Assembly (NCBI GenBank): GCA_001687465.1
Contig: LVLI01000263.1
Span: forward strand, 1 to 64,000
Direction: 5' to 3'
Length of the DNA stretch: 64,000 nucleotides
Source of the DNA: Halocafeteria seosinensis
Lineage: Eukaryota; Sar; Bigyra; Bicosoecida
A program made the translations under genes and the position numbers. The notes below the pieces were generated by a model. That model was not told where the DNA came from, did no database searches, and saw only the letters and a program-made list of their open reading frames with translations. This document shows positions 12,163 to 26,336 of this stretch, one piece after another (the stretch's first letter is position 1; the number at the start of each line of letters is the position of its first letter).

Positions 12163-12957
12163 TTTTCGTTTATCGTCGTATGGAGTCTTTTCCTGCAAGC
12201 AAACAATTCCACGAATTCAAATTCAAATTGCCTCGATAATTACAAAAAGCATAAGGGGCAACCACAGGGCGAGCAACAAGGGGACAGGAAGACAGAGGTA
12301 ACCGATGTACACAAAATTCAAAACCTCTCAGCTACTAGCACCGCTAACATCGTATACTGAGGATTTCTCATGAGAAAATCGTGACAGTTCTCGCACGCAC
12401 ACCCTTAGCGAAAACGTAAGGCGGCGCAACACCCACCACAAGGGCTGAGATGAAGAGAAATGCTCCAAAACAGCATTGTCCTTCGACTACAACTTACGAG
12501 CTTAGAAGCAGTATTTTTCTCAAGCTACACCACACGAAACGGTGATCGAGCTGTTCAAATTACGAAGATATCGAGATGTATGCAACAAGTCGAGCTAGAG
12601 TATAGGCTGCATAATTGGGCAGCATTGGTTGCAGCATACAGTACAGAAGTAACCGTGCAATCAAAAGTTGCACTAACAAGTTGAAACTCAAAAAAATAAT
12701 CGTCCAAACGCAGAGTTAAACGAGGAGATCAAATGGACACAGCTGTGTTTGAGAAGAAAGAAATGTCCCCATGCGTGACATTCTATTGTGTGTAGCTTGC
12801 CCCAACTTCAGGAACAAAGGAAAGGGGCTGTGACAGAGAAAGACGCATTTCAAATTCACTAAACGGCTTTTTTCTTTTGGACTCTTCTGTGCCTGCGTTT
12901 CCAAGGAATACGGAAGGTAGAAACTAACTTGGTGGAAAGAACACAAGGTTTAGAGAT
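12163..12957. promoter_or_regulatory. Divergent promoter region, CCT7 / POC1
   Basis: This 795-nt spacer lies between two divergent genes. It contains a perfect 14-bp palindrome at 12364-12377. No coding sequence with recognisable similarity was seen. Confidence 0.45.
12364..12377. repeat. Perfect 14-bp palindrome TTTCTCATGAGAAA
   Basis: The sequence equals its reverse complement and sits about 200 nt upstream of the CCT7 start, in the shared CCT7/POC1 spacer. It could be a dimeric factor site. Its TTC and GAA units are spaced by six bases, so it is not a canonical heat-shock element. Confidence 0.5.
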
Positions 12958-14640
12958 ATGCCTCAGCCAAATTACTCGTTCAGCAACTCAACGCGGGCCA
13001 CAGCACGTGCTGAAGCCCGAGCTGCGCAGTCAACAAAGTCGTCCTCAGTGGCGGTTAGCCAGGATCCTACATTGGAAAGAACCTTCCAAGGTCACAGCGG
13101 GGACATAACAGGATTGGCATGGAACAATACAGAGGACCAGCTTGCCTCAGGGAGCGTCGATAATAGCGTTATCGTCTGGAATTTCCAACCGCGGCTTCGA
13201 GCGTTCCGATATGAAGGCCATACTGTAAGTTCAGGTTTGAATGTACATGACTTTTTCAGACATATTGCATATTAGCATTTGCAAGGGTTCAGGCGGCTGT
13301 GACGGACGTGCAATATACGCCTGATGGATCATTGTTAGCGTCAAGTTCTAAAGATAGGACTGTGCGGCTGTGGAAGCCTACAGTGTAAGCCCTATGTTGT
13401 CTTAAGTTCGTGCCTTCTCCCAATCCTCTATTTTGGTTTTTATTGTGACGATTGCACAGCCGTGGACAATCAGAGTCTATGAAAGGCCATGCAGGTACTG
13501 TGCGCAGCGTGGACTTCTCTTGGAATGGATCCCACCTTTTGACAGCCTCTGACGACAAAACAGTGAAGATGTGGGCTGTTCCCTCAAAGAGGTTTCAGTG
13601 CACGTTCACTGGTCATATCAACTGGGTACGGTCAGCAAAGTTTAGTTCTGATGGCATTCGCGTTGTATCGGGAGGAGATGACAAGTACGAACCTCAATTA
13701 AGAATTTGTACATTCAGGTTGGGATGCAGTGTGTTGTTTTTTCTGCAGAACGGTAAAACTTTGGGATGTGGAGAGCAGAGTTTGCTTACACTCTTTCTAC
13801 GATCACACGGATAACGTAAATTCCGTTGGTTTTCACCCAGACGGAACTTGCGTTGCTGCAGGTTCCGACGACGCTTCAGTGAAGTTATGGGACGCCAGAG
13901 CCGGTTCTAGACAGCTCCTCCAGCACTACCCCGCCCATTCCGGAGCAGTTACTTCCGTGTCATGGCATCCTTCAGGGAAATATATTCTCTCGACAGGCAA
14001 TGACGGATCATTGAGGGTGTGGGACTTGCGAGCGGGACATTTACTCTATACTCTCCATGGACACGCTGGGGCTGTGCTTAGCAGTGCCTGGTCTCCGCAA
14101 GGTGACTGGTTCGCCTCTGGAGGAACAGACCAGATTGCATTGATTTGGAAGACGAATTTCGATAAAGCATCTTCGTCTTCACGGAAGCCAGGCTCTTCCG
14201 CCACATTGCGGACGGAATCAAAGCCGGAGGATGACTCCCTAGAATTGTCCGATGCTCGACAGAGCGCCCGTAGTGAAGCGAGGAGAGAACCTAGACATGC
14301 CCCTCCTCCTGCCTCTGCTCCTGCGCCGGAGCCTCCTTTAGATGCTTCTTACCACCATGACGGTCACCACGATGATGGTCGTTATGAGGCGCCCCCGCAA
14401 CACGGTCATGGACGACAAGATGTGTACGAGGAAATGAGCTCTCAGGACTCACGCCTACATGCAACCTTGACTCACATTGTCAAACAGATTGACTCTTTAG
14501 CCCGAAGCGTGTCGCTACTAGATCAACGTTTAAGTGACACTGAGCGCAAAGTAGATCGTCTTGATCGAGCGCAGCATGGTCAGCCATCTCAAGAACGTCA
14601 CCCTACGGAAGACTCAGCTACCGACCAAGAACGAGAGTGA
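12958..14640 (+). CDS. POC1: POC1 centriolar WD40 protein
   Basis: Four exons (12958-13224, 13293-13384, 13460-13684, 13749-14640) give 491 residues. POC1 is a core centriole and basal-body protein needed for centriole stability and ciliogenesis. Seven WD40 repeats fill about residues 35-330, with POC1-like blocks [36 protein letters not shown] and [13 protein letters not shown] Ser/Pro/His-rich linker follows. Then comes the conserved C-terminal coiled coil ([20 protein letters not shown], about residues 420-465), which separates POC1 from other WD40 proteins. Its presence implies a flagellated or centriole-bearing stage. Confidence 0.93.
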
Positions 14641-14899
14641 TACCATAGCTGCTCTCCAGTAATGTAAATGACAGCGAATGGATAGAACTGCGTTAAAGCT
14701 ATTTCGTTTCCTATTGGTAATCGCACCAACAGTCGCAATACACGCACCATAATAATAGTAACATTTCTATCGGTCTGTGGTATCGGAGTAGAGTTACCAC
14801 TCAGTGCTTCGCAGCTGATTTGAATTGATAGCACTCTTTCACAGCTGCGTATAGAGAATAAGGACGCTTCCTCCTATTAATATTGGACCACAAGAAATA

Positions 14900-15354
14900 A
14901 TGCAGGACAACGGGGAGGGTGATAGGAAGAGTTCTGCTCAGTTGGAAGAGCAAAGAAAACAGGAAATACGCGCGACTGCCGCTCGAGAATTAATGGCTCA
15001 GAAGAAGGACTTGCAGGAGCGTATTAGTGCTCTCCAGTTTTCATATTACAAGGTTTGTGCCTCCGAGTGAGACGGGCTTTTTGTATATGATGCACATTCG
15101 GTCTCATGCAGTGGTTTGTAATAGGTACCGTTTCTTCGGTCCCATTAACACTGATGATGAAGCTTAAAGGTCCCAAAAAATGGTTACCATTCGTCACATT
15201 TGCGTCTATTGGATCAATTGCCGATTACGCTACAGCGTGGAGGGATTCATGGCCACTTCGCAAGCAACTTTACGATATCGACGCGGAACTTGATAGTCGA
15301 AAGCAACATCTCCAGGATAAAAAGATGGTGAAAGGAAGTAAAGAAGACAGGTAG
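14900..15354 (+). CDS. Small two-helix membrane protein, unknown
   Basis: Two exons (14900-15052, 15112-15354) give 131 residues. I do not recognise the family. It has a charged helical N-terminus (Glu/Arg/Lys/Gln rich, about 1-50). Two hydrophobic segments (about 52-69 and 76-92) are joined by a short basic loop, KLKGPKKW. A charged C-terminal helix follows. The layout fits a small hairpin membrane protein of an organelle or the ER. It is codirectional with POC1 (259-nt gap) and convergent with mtHsp70 (84-nt gap). The intron (gtttgt...catgcag) has a weak donor, but the frame is kept across it. Confidence 0.75.
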
Positions 15355-15438
15355 CTGCATGTCCTATGTCTACATGTGTATTATATCATAGCTTCTTAAG
15401 ACTGTGATTAACTCGGAAAACATACAAAAGCACAGTCT

Positions 15439-18040
<2,602 letters not shown>

Positions 18041-18778
18041 TTTCGCGATGTTCTGGCAACTCGCTCTCTATCGATTCCAAAGCAAAAGTCTTCTATACGA
18101 AGTCTTCGCGCTAACACTGACAGTCTTGACGAGCAAGGCTATATGAGTCCGTCGAAAACGCTATAGTGACAATTGGGTAAGCCTCCAGATGATACACTCG
18201 GTCGTCAACTTAAGTTTATCAACATACCCCGTAAATACCTAAATGACTGGAGCATGAGTATGCTGTTCGACAATCGTTCTTGAACTTTCCGCAATAGGTG
18301 TTCGATTCTTGAAGTTGCTACCGGGTTGTCATCGACTTGTTAAATGTACACGGCACAACTTGCCGCACAAGTGTTCTGAGAAGCAGGAAGTTGTTTGATG
18401 TACTATTCATTCGTGGATTCTTTTCGAATCATACAATTGTAGTGCTGCCCTTCGACTGGAACGTGATTCACGAATTCCCTCAATTCCCTCGCGGACGGAA
18501 CAAATTGGCAATGGCAGGCAGACCAAAACCCAGCCATAAACTATTGTGCCTTAAAATATCGAAGCAACCGATGTTACATCATTAAAATGGAGCTTTGCGA
18601 TAAGAATTGAAGAGTGGATTTGCCGCTGCGTTTCACGCTTGTGAACCATCTGTGAAGTTTGCCAGCTACTACCAGGATTGGCAGTGGTTGAAAAGGGATT
18701 GCAGCACACTCTGTTCTATGTCAACACCGCTGCCTTCTTCGATACGATAAAGGCAACTAGAATATTCGCTAGATAAAA
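18041..18778. promoter_or_regulatory. Divergent promoter region, mtHsp70 / enoyl-CoA hydratase
   Basis: This 738-nt spacer separates two divergent genes, both for mitochondrial proteins. Near the Hsp70 start are scattered TTC and GAA units (about 18087-18110), but their spacing does not match a heat-shock element. No gene was seen. Confidence 0.45.
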
Positions 18779-19795
18779 ATGAACGTACTACTACAACGTA
18801 TATCTCCGCACAGGCTTGCTCCTCCTGTGAGACGCTTTTGCTCCACTAGCGCGGCTGATTCTAAGCTTGTACTCGTGAATCGAGAAAATGGCATTGTTCG
18901 GATCACACTGAATGCCCCAGATAAGTTAAACCCTCTCACTGTCGACATGGGAACACAGTTCAGAGAGGAGATCAACAAACTTCAAGAGAATCCGGAAGGT
19001 ATCCGAGCGGTGATCTTGACAGGCGCTGGTAGGTGGTATGAAGATACAATGCTTCGAAAAGGCAATTTTATGCTAGTTTGAACTCACCCCAGGCAAGGCG
19101 TTTTCTGCCGGAGGGGATCTCCAATTCTTGGATGATAGGTAAGCTTTAGAAGAGTCCTTGCTGGAGCTGGATCAGGGGACGTATATATCTCATTTTCCAG
19201 GATGAGGGACTCACCCTCCCGGAATGCACAGATCATGCGCAACTTTTATGAGCGATTCCTTTGTATACGAAAGCTCCCTTTTCCTACTATCGCTGCTATT
19301 AATGGTGCCGCTGTAGGAGCTGGGCTCTGTCTCTCGCTGGCTTGTGATCTTCGCGTGTGCTACTCTGACGCAAAGCTCGGAGTAACCTTCAGTCAGTTGG
19401 GGATCCATCCTGGCATGGGTTCCACGCATTTCTTGCCTAAGCTGATCGGCCAGCAACAAGCTAATAAACTACTTCTGACGGGAGAGCTAATCAGTGGACA
19501 AGAGGCGCATGACATTGGGCTTGTTCTTGAAAGTGTCGACAGAGATGAAGTACTGCCACGGGCTGAAGCGCTTGCGAAGGGAATCGGTTCGGCCTCTCCA
19601 GTCGCGGTGCGCAGTTGCGTCCGAACTCTCCGCTTAGATATGGATACTAACCTCGATAAAGCCCTTTGGAGGGAGGCTGATGCGCAAAGTTACTGCTACG
19701 CTAGCAAGGACTTGGAGGAAGGTCTTAATGCTATCAAGTCCAAGAGAAAACCAAGTTTCACGGAAGCAGAAGGATACTCAGAATCTTTGGAGTAA
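18779..19795 (+). CDS. Enoyl-CoA hydratase/isomerase, probably mitochondrial
   Basis: Three exons (18779-19028, 19093-19138, 19201-19795) give 296 residues. Crotonase-fold enzymes hydrate or isomerise enoyl-CoA in fatty-acid or amino-acid breakdown. The oxyanion-hole segments FSAGGDL and GAAVGAGLCLSLACDLR are present, as is LGIHPGMGSTHFLPKLIG. The catalytic Glu expected in the hydratase signature is not obvious: GMGSTHFL replaces the usual E-L-G-G-T region. The exact reaction is therefore open, and it may be a non-hydratase family member. The N-terminus MNVLLQRISPHRLAPPVRRF looks like a mitochondrial presequence. It converges on the CIPK-like kinase (65 nt). Confidence 0.9.
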
Positions 19796-19860
19796 CGTAG
19801 ATAAAGCTGTATAAAAACGTTGCATTGTTATCAAAGTAAAAAACTACACAAAAGTCAAAT

Positions 19861-21716
19861 CTACTTGTGTCCAATGGCACCGGAACTGCCCAACGAAATA
19901 TCATTAACAGCTCGACGAAGCTTGGGCTGAAATTTCTGGTACACGTTGAAAAAGTTAAGGGAGTCCCCTTTCACTTTTCGTACCTCGATTAGATAGGTGT
20001 TACTACCCATGAGCATCACTTCAATGACGAATTTGATTTCACCCAAAGCAGGAAGTTCGTCAACCTCGGAGGTTGCAATGCCACCTTCATTCATGAAAAC
20101 GGAGCCTTCAATTTTGAAGTCGCGGCTCTTAACTTGTACCTTGTGTTCTTCCAAGACTCCAGTAACTCGTTCAACAATCTCAGCCGGTTCAAGGTTGGTG
20201 ATGAAATGTAGCCTCTGGCGTCTTCGCGCTGTCTCCTTATCCGAAGCTTCCAGCATTCGGTTCAGTGCGAGACCGCCGAACAGGTTCACAACTTCAAATG
20301 CATTGAGCTGCGGCGGTCCGTCCCCTTTCTCACTTTGCTGGCCCTCTTCACTGAATCCCTCTTGAACGGCGTTCTCGACGTCGTGTTGCGAAGGCACATG
20401 CCTCACGGGCGAAGAAGACTCATAACTGGGCTTTTCATCAAGTTCCATGGGTTCATCATCCCCCTTGAACCAGGGGTCGTACATAATGTCTTCAACTCTG
20501 ATACGCTTTTCTGGCTCGGGAACCAAAATTTTGTCGAGAAGGTTGCGCACGGGCTGTGAAAACCAACTTGGGTAAGAGAACTCAGCTTTCTGAATTTTAC
20601 GGAACAACGCAGACATATGCGGTTCATCGAAAGGGAGAAAACCGGCGAGTAAGACGTATAGGATAACTCCACAACTCCACACATCAGCTGCACGTCCGTC
20701 GTACCCCTTGTCGTTAAGCACCTCCGGTGCAACATAATTTGGGGTACCGCAAGTTGTGTGTAACAATGTAGACCGAGACGATTCATCTCCTCCTCCTGGT
20801 GTATACAACGCAGATAACCCGAAGTCGGAAATCTTCAAGTTCCCAGATTCATCAAGAAGAAGATTCTCGGGTTTTAAGTCCCGGTGGCAGACCCCTTGCC
20901 GGTGGCAATAGTTAACCCCACGAATCAACTCACGGAAATAGAACCTAGCCACACGCTCATTGAATTTGCCTTCGGATACAATCTTATCGAAGAGCTCTCC
21001 ACCCGTGATAAGCTCCAACACAATAAATATCTGTATAACAAGACGACGGACGCGAACGTTGGAGGAACACTCGATTAAAGCATAGGTCGTGATGCAGCAC
21101 CTACCTTGCTTTTGCTGGCGAGGACTTCGTATAATTTCACTACATGGTCATGCTTAACAACTTTCATAATTGATATCTGTACTATAAAGCGTCACAGCAG
21201 TCCTAAAAAGATATACCAGCGAAGACACCGAAACAACGAGCCTTACCTCCTTCTTGATTTGCGAACTCATGTTCTGTTTCTGGATTTTTTCCTTGTCGAG
21301 TATCTTGATGGCGACGCGCTCTCCTGTTTCCACATTGACAGCATATTTTACCCTGTAAATGGGAAAAAAAATAATATTTGAAAGTTATCCAGTGTGCGGA
21401 GTGTGAAAGATCTGGATATCCGTTGCTCATACTACGGCACTCGGGTCGCCCCTCTAAATCAAGCAAATGCCTTTTCAACAGCAATTCTCTAAAACAAAAA
21501 CAATTTAGTTAAAAAGGCACGAACGAGTTACATTCACGCTGCTGCTCGAACTTATGCGGCGAGCGCTTCGAACCGCCTACCCATTGAGGGCGCCTTTTTC
21601 GCCTCCGCGGGTCGGTAGAGGTTGAGGGTACACAATCCATGGAAACGCACTTACTTGCCAAAGGTTCCTTCGCCAAGGGTTTTGCCGATTTCATATTTGC
21701 CGACTTTCTTCACCAT
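19861..21716 (-). CDS. CIPK/SnRK3-like protein kinase with NAF-like motif
   Basis: Four exons (21716-21655, 21352-21247, 21176-21105, 21030-19861) give 469 residues. The kinase domain (about 1-275) has the glycine loop [28 protein letters not shown] and a long activation loop ending GTPNYVAPE. The regulatory half has [20 protein letters not shown] (about 320-340), matching the NAF/FISL motif through which plant CIPKs bind CBL calcium sensors. It is followed by [21 protein letters not shown] and a PPI/KA1-like end containing [13 protein letters not shown], similar to CIPK GDTLEFHKFY. In plants these kinases control ion transporters. The substrate and calcium sensor here are unknown. Confidence 0.88.
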
Positions 21717-22493
21717 CGTAGCTGGCTTTCCCCCGGTAGGTATGGATAAACACACAAAGGAAAAGGGGAGAGAAAACTGCTGAGGATTTTGTGCTTCAAG
21801 TATTCAACACGTTGCGCCTTCGTTAACACAAACGCTGCAAGCAGATGTATGACTTGTATGAGTGCACGCTAACGGTACAAGAGCACTCAGTTTGAGCGCA
21901 GATACAAGTGAACAACAACAAAAGCCGACTGCAGAGGGCAGGACGTCGGCGAAACTTGTGTTGGTGTCTTTGGAGGACGATGAAAACAAGCTACTCTACG
22001 AGTAAAAACGTGAGTCTGCTGATAGCTATTGTCCAAACAGTATCTTGTAAACGAGAGACTGTCAATTCATCAATCACCCCAATATGAGAGCCCATTGTGT
22101 CAAGCAAATGGTTGATACGTTCAACTTCTTTCCTGAGCGGGAAACTCGCCGTTTAGACAAAAAGGCTCCGGGAAAAAGTGAGAGGGGAACCCAAAGGGGG
22201 AAAAAAAGGGCGCGGAACAAGCACACCGTGAATCTGGCTCAAGTTGAAGTATCTTTCCATCCGGGCTGGCCCGGACAGTATTTGGGCCGGGACTGCACAA
22301 AGAGATGAAAGGAACATGGGAGAATCCCAAAGGACTCGTCTGGCAATTCAAGGGCCTTGTTCGCATCCGACTGATTGGGTGAAAGAGAGATCACTAGCTG
22401 CATGGAAGCCCCATTCGCTGGTTGAATATACATCGGAATAGCTCCAAAGATTGTGGTGTGCAAGAGTGACTTGCTGCACGCATCTACACAAAA
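21717..22493. promoter_or_regulatory. Divergent promoter region, CIPK-like kinase / SPRY protein
   Basis: This 777-nt spacer separates two divergent genes. It holds Lys/Gly-rich pseudo-open stretches but no coding sequence I can support. Confidence 0.45.
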
Positions 22494-25400
22494 ATGGCTT
22501 CCAGTGGCTCACCCATACCGGGGAGTTCTCCCCCGCCTCCAGCAGTACCCTCACTTAGTCGTTCCACAGACGCGCAACAGGCCCGTGATGCTACTAGTCA
22601 GCCCCAGGATGATAACAGGACGGCCGGAACCGTGATTCCGCCGAGCAAACGGAGGATGCGCTTACAGTTTGCAGAAGGCGATGAAACCAGGAAGAACAAC
22701 TTTGTCGTGGAATTAGGAATGCAGATGCTAGGGAATTTTACCGAAAGGATGCTTAGCGCGGGAAATGAAGACAATGGTGGACAGGCAACTTTGCGGTGCA
22801 TTGACAAGATGATGAGTGGGAGAGAACCTCAGGAATTCTTCGGCGACTGGAGCCCTCCTAGAAGCCTTCCTTTGCAGCCTATTCCTTCTGATGAGATAAC
22901 GTTGAGTGCGTCTAGCACTGATCCAAATGGCACCGTAGACAAAATGCTGGCCGGACCGGGCTGCAAAGCATGGATCTCTGATAAGGCTGCGGGGCAAGGA
23001 TCGCATATCCAAGCGGTTTTCCCCGAATGTCCTGTCGGAGGAATTTCCTTTGCATTTCCGAGCAAGAACCGGGGCGCCAGTGAGGTAGAAGTATTGTTGA
23101 GGCAAGGGGACGTTTGGACACCGTTGGGTCTTCTAGAAGGAGAAAAAATCCCGTCGGGGAAAAAGGATATTTCTCCCTGTACAATAACTCTGCCTTTCGT
23201 CAGGTGTTCGGGCATCAAAATGGCGTTTACCGGATTCACCAGTGAAAACAGTGACAAGCAACACGGTGTTACAGAGCTCTCCATATTCCGAGCCCACCCT
23301 CGTTCCGTTGCACCCTCGTCATCGGTCATACTCAGTGTTTACGAAGAAATTTTGGAAAAGGTGGCCTCAATGGCAGTGGATGAAGATGTTCTTAAGGTGG
23401 TCCAGAAATGCGCAAGCACCACAGCTTCGTTAAGTTCTCAGTTAACGCTTGCCAAGGTACGCACAGCTTGTATTACAGTCCATTGATAGGATTTGAACCC
23501 TGTATGTATGTATGTATGGTTGCAGCTTCTACTTCGCCGGGGTAGCATCCTTTCCGAAGGTACAGCTGTTGTGCTACACGAATTCACCAAGATACTGCAG
23601 ATACAGTCTAGAGCTCAATGTTTTGGTTTGTTTGAAGAGAAGACACCTGGTATCTCAAAAACGGCCAAGAATGCAAAGCTCGAAGCCTGTGGGAGTGTCA
23701 ACATTACAGGGGATGGGACAGTCGCGTCAAGTAGGGGGAGCGGAACAGTGGCCGTACTGGATTACGGTATATCCGAAGGGAAGCTTATTTGGGAAATGCG
23801 ACTAGATCAAGATGATGAAGAGTCTCAATGTAGTTGCTTTGGCGTCGCTACAAAACCAATTACCAATTGCAACTATGAGTCCTCACCTCAGTTGTGGATG
23901 TGGCGAGCTTATAAGTATGTAAACGGTCTTAGTATCATTGATATCTGATGGAGAGATGATTGTCCATTGTTTGTTAACGCAGTGGCTATCTTTATGGAAA
24001 AGGTAGGACCTTAAGCCGACAAGTTTCCCGTATCAAAGTGCGCGATACGGTCAAGTTTGAATTAGACATGGATGCCGGGACCTTGCAAGGGTGGGTCAAT
24101 GACACAGATCAGGGTATTTTATTTGAAAGACTAAACGAAGAAGGAGAGATCTATCCAGCTGTTCAGTTTTATTCTTCTGGACGCCAAGTATCGCTTGTAT
24201 CGGTTCAGGTGCCGAGCAGCGGCTCCCATATCGGTACGAGCACCCCTAAATCTACGACCTTTGCTGAAGAGGAGTTGCAGGTTAGAGATCATATCAAAGA
24301 TCTTCCTGGTATTCCAGAAGACGCTTTTCCCAAAGACAAACGAAACTACTTTGTGTACATACCTTTTTCGGAAGGGCACACATCTCAAGAAGTAACGTGG
24401 GACTTACCAGGCAGTGATGAGTACAAGTCATTCTCTGTCAGTTGCGGTGTACAGTTTCCCACTTCAGACAGCGGCAAGCAGCATGCGGACGCTGGATTGG
24501 ACGATATTTCCCGCAAAATGTGCAGCCTCTTCGGTGGGGAAGACGCTGGCAGTTCACGATATACTTGTAAACTCAAGTTTGAGGTTCTCATCGATGACAC
24601 TGTGGTTTGGAGCAGTCATCCTTTCCCAGTGCCAGAGCAAAGCAGTGAGATTCCTGAACTTTTGAGAACAGACACGTACAACACGTTGCCAGAAGATTGT
24701 GTGCACTCTCTCCGGCCCAAAGCCCAATCGATAACTCTGCGTGTAGGAAGCTCTGCTCCTTTACCGTATTCAATACATCCTGTATGGATAACTCCGCAAC
24801 TCCTTACGTCTGTAATTGAGGGTTCGGAGGTGAAGAAATGCCCCCTGCTGCTGTCTTCTTTAAACAAATGGGTCAATCCATCAGATACCTCAACTGTGCT
24901 AGAGCATTTGAAAGAAACGTCAGATGGATGTGCTGATTTTTTGCAAGATCCCCCAACAAAGGGTCATATCGAGAGTACTATTCGTAGTCTCTTAAGAAAT
25001 CCTCAATTTTATGCCTTTAAAATCCTCAAAGTGCTGAAAGTTTCTTCCGACTCTATTTTGGAGTCGAGGCGTTCCCCGATGAAAGCCGGCCTGTTGGGGA
25101 CTGAGGGACACGATCTCGAGATGCCTTTCATTCTGCAGTCTACCGGCAGAGGCTTTTCTACTATGCTATCCATACTAGCTGCTTTGGTTGATAATTTGTG
25201 CCAACACAGGGATGACAAAGCCGCTTCTTTGATTGCGGAAAGTATTGGGCATGTTTCTCTTATAATGCGCGCAAACTTGCGCCATCTAAAATGCACTGGT
25301 ATTCCGCCAAGAATGGCCGAAATTGAGCCCGCAAACGATAATGTTGCAGCTGTTGTTAATAGAGATTTTGAGTCGAAAAGCGACTCATTTGAAGTGAAGC

Positions 25401-26293
25401 ACTGTTGGGTGGACGTCGTCTCGACCATTGAGAGACTGCAAGAGTACGTGTCTAAGCTAATGTCGCTTACCTCAGGCTCTGCTCAGTCGGATCCCGCCTT
25501 GCTGGAGAGCGCCATAGCTCCCTGCTATGACTTGATTGATGATTGGCGCGAGATATCGGGGGAAACGTTAGAGCAGAAATTAAGTACTCAATTCTCTACA
25601 ATCCCTTGCGATCCAGTTACAGTCGGCTTTGAGTTCAAATGGCCAGGTGTTTCTGCCGAACGGTCCGATGATTCTCGGGTAGATCGTATTGTCTTGCTCA
25701 TACAGGGACTTTGTAGTCGCAAGGGATGGCGTCATAGTGTGCATGTTACATGGCCTGGTACCATTTTTCTTCTCCTTGAGGTCCCAAACGATGATTCCTC
25801 GTCGCCAACAGCATCACTGAACTCCCCCGCTTTCGAGTCGCTTTTCAGTTTTCTTACTTCTTCTGTCAGTTGGGTATTTAAGGAAGCGAACTGTAGAGCT
25901 TGGAGCTTTCCGTCGGGATGCCCTGATCCGGAAGTAAACGTAAAACGAGAGAGAGTGCTTATTCCACGGTCAAAGAAAGGCGATAATTCAAGTAAAATCG
26001 GAAGCGTGCTAGGGGCAGGTACCGTGCATATCTACACGTCTGAAATTGCTACTTTCCAAGAGATTCAAGATTACGTTCGCCAATTGGTGGACACGGAAAG
26101 AGTCGGTAGTACAACTTCTGTTAGTTCTCGTTCTACCACTGATACTTCCAGAGAGGGATTGAAAGCAGAACACGAAGCGAAGAACGGATCGAATGAGTCT
26201 GTGGATCCTGTGAGCACAACGACTGCAGGTGAACCCGATGAAGACATTGGGTTCTTCACAGATTCAAGTTGCGATGACGATGAAATCATTTAA
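22494..26293 (+). CDS. Large SPRY-domain protein with discoidin-like N-terminus
   Basis: Three exons (22494-23456, 23526-23914, 23983-26293) give 1220 residues. I do not recognise an orthologue. The N-terminus is Ser/Pro-rich. Residues about 140-280 look like a galactose-binding/F5/8C-type sandwich (KAWISDKAAGQGSHIQ..., GGISFAFPSK). A helical block follows, then a SPRY/B30.2 domain at about 380-560 (GTVAVLDYGISEGKLIWEMR, GYLYGKGRTLSRQ, VKFELDMDAGTLQGWVND, YPAVQFYSSGRQVSL). The remaining 650 residues are mixed helical, with an acidic end (EDIGFFTDSSCDDDEII). SPRY plus discoidin-like domains occur in giant ubiquitin ligases of the HERC/HECTD type, but no HECT or RING is present here. Confidence 0.8.
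23501..23518 (+). repeat. (TGTA)n tetranucleotide tract in an intron
   Basis: About four and a half copies of TGTA lie in the first intron of the SPRY gene, just before its acceptor. It is a simple microsatellite. Confidence 0.9.
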
Positions 26294-26336
26294 GCAATAC
26301 TACTAATTCTTGTCGACTCTGTGTATATTTCCTGAC

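Noticed and set aside
18060-18120. Heat-shock element upstream of mtHsp70
   Set aside because: TTC and GAA units are present, but their spacing (5 and 3 bases) does not match alternating nTTCnnGAAn.
23480-23505. Minus-strand T-arm-like GGGTTCAAATCC
   Set aside because: It lies inside an intron of the SPRY gene and has no matching stem or D arm.
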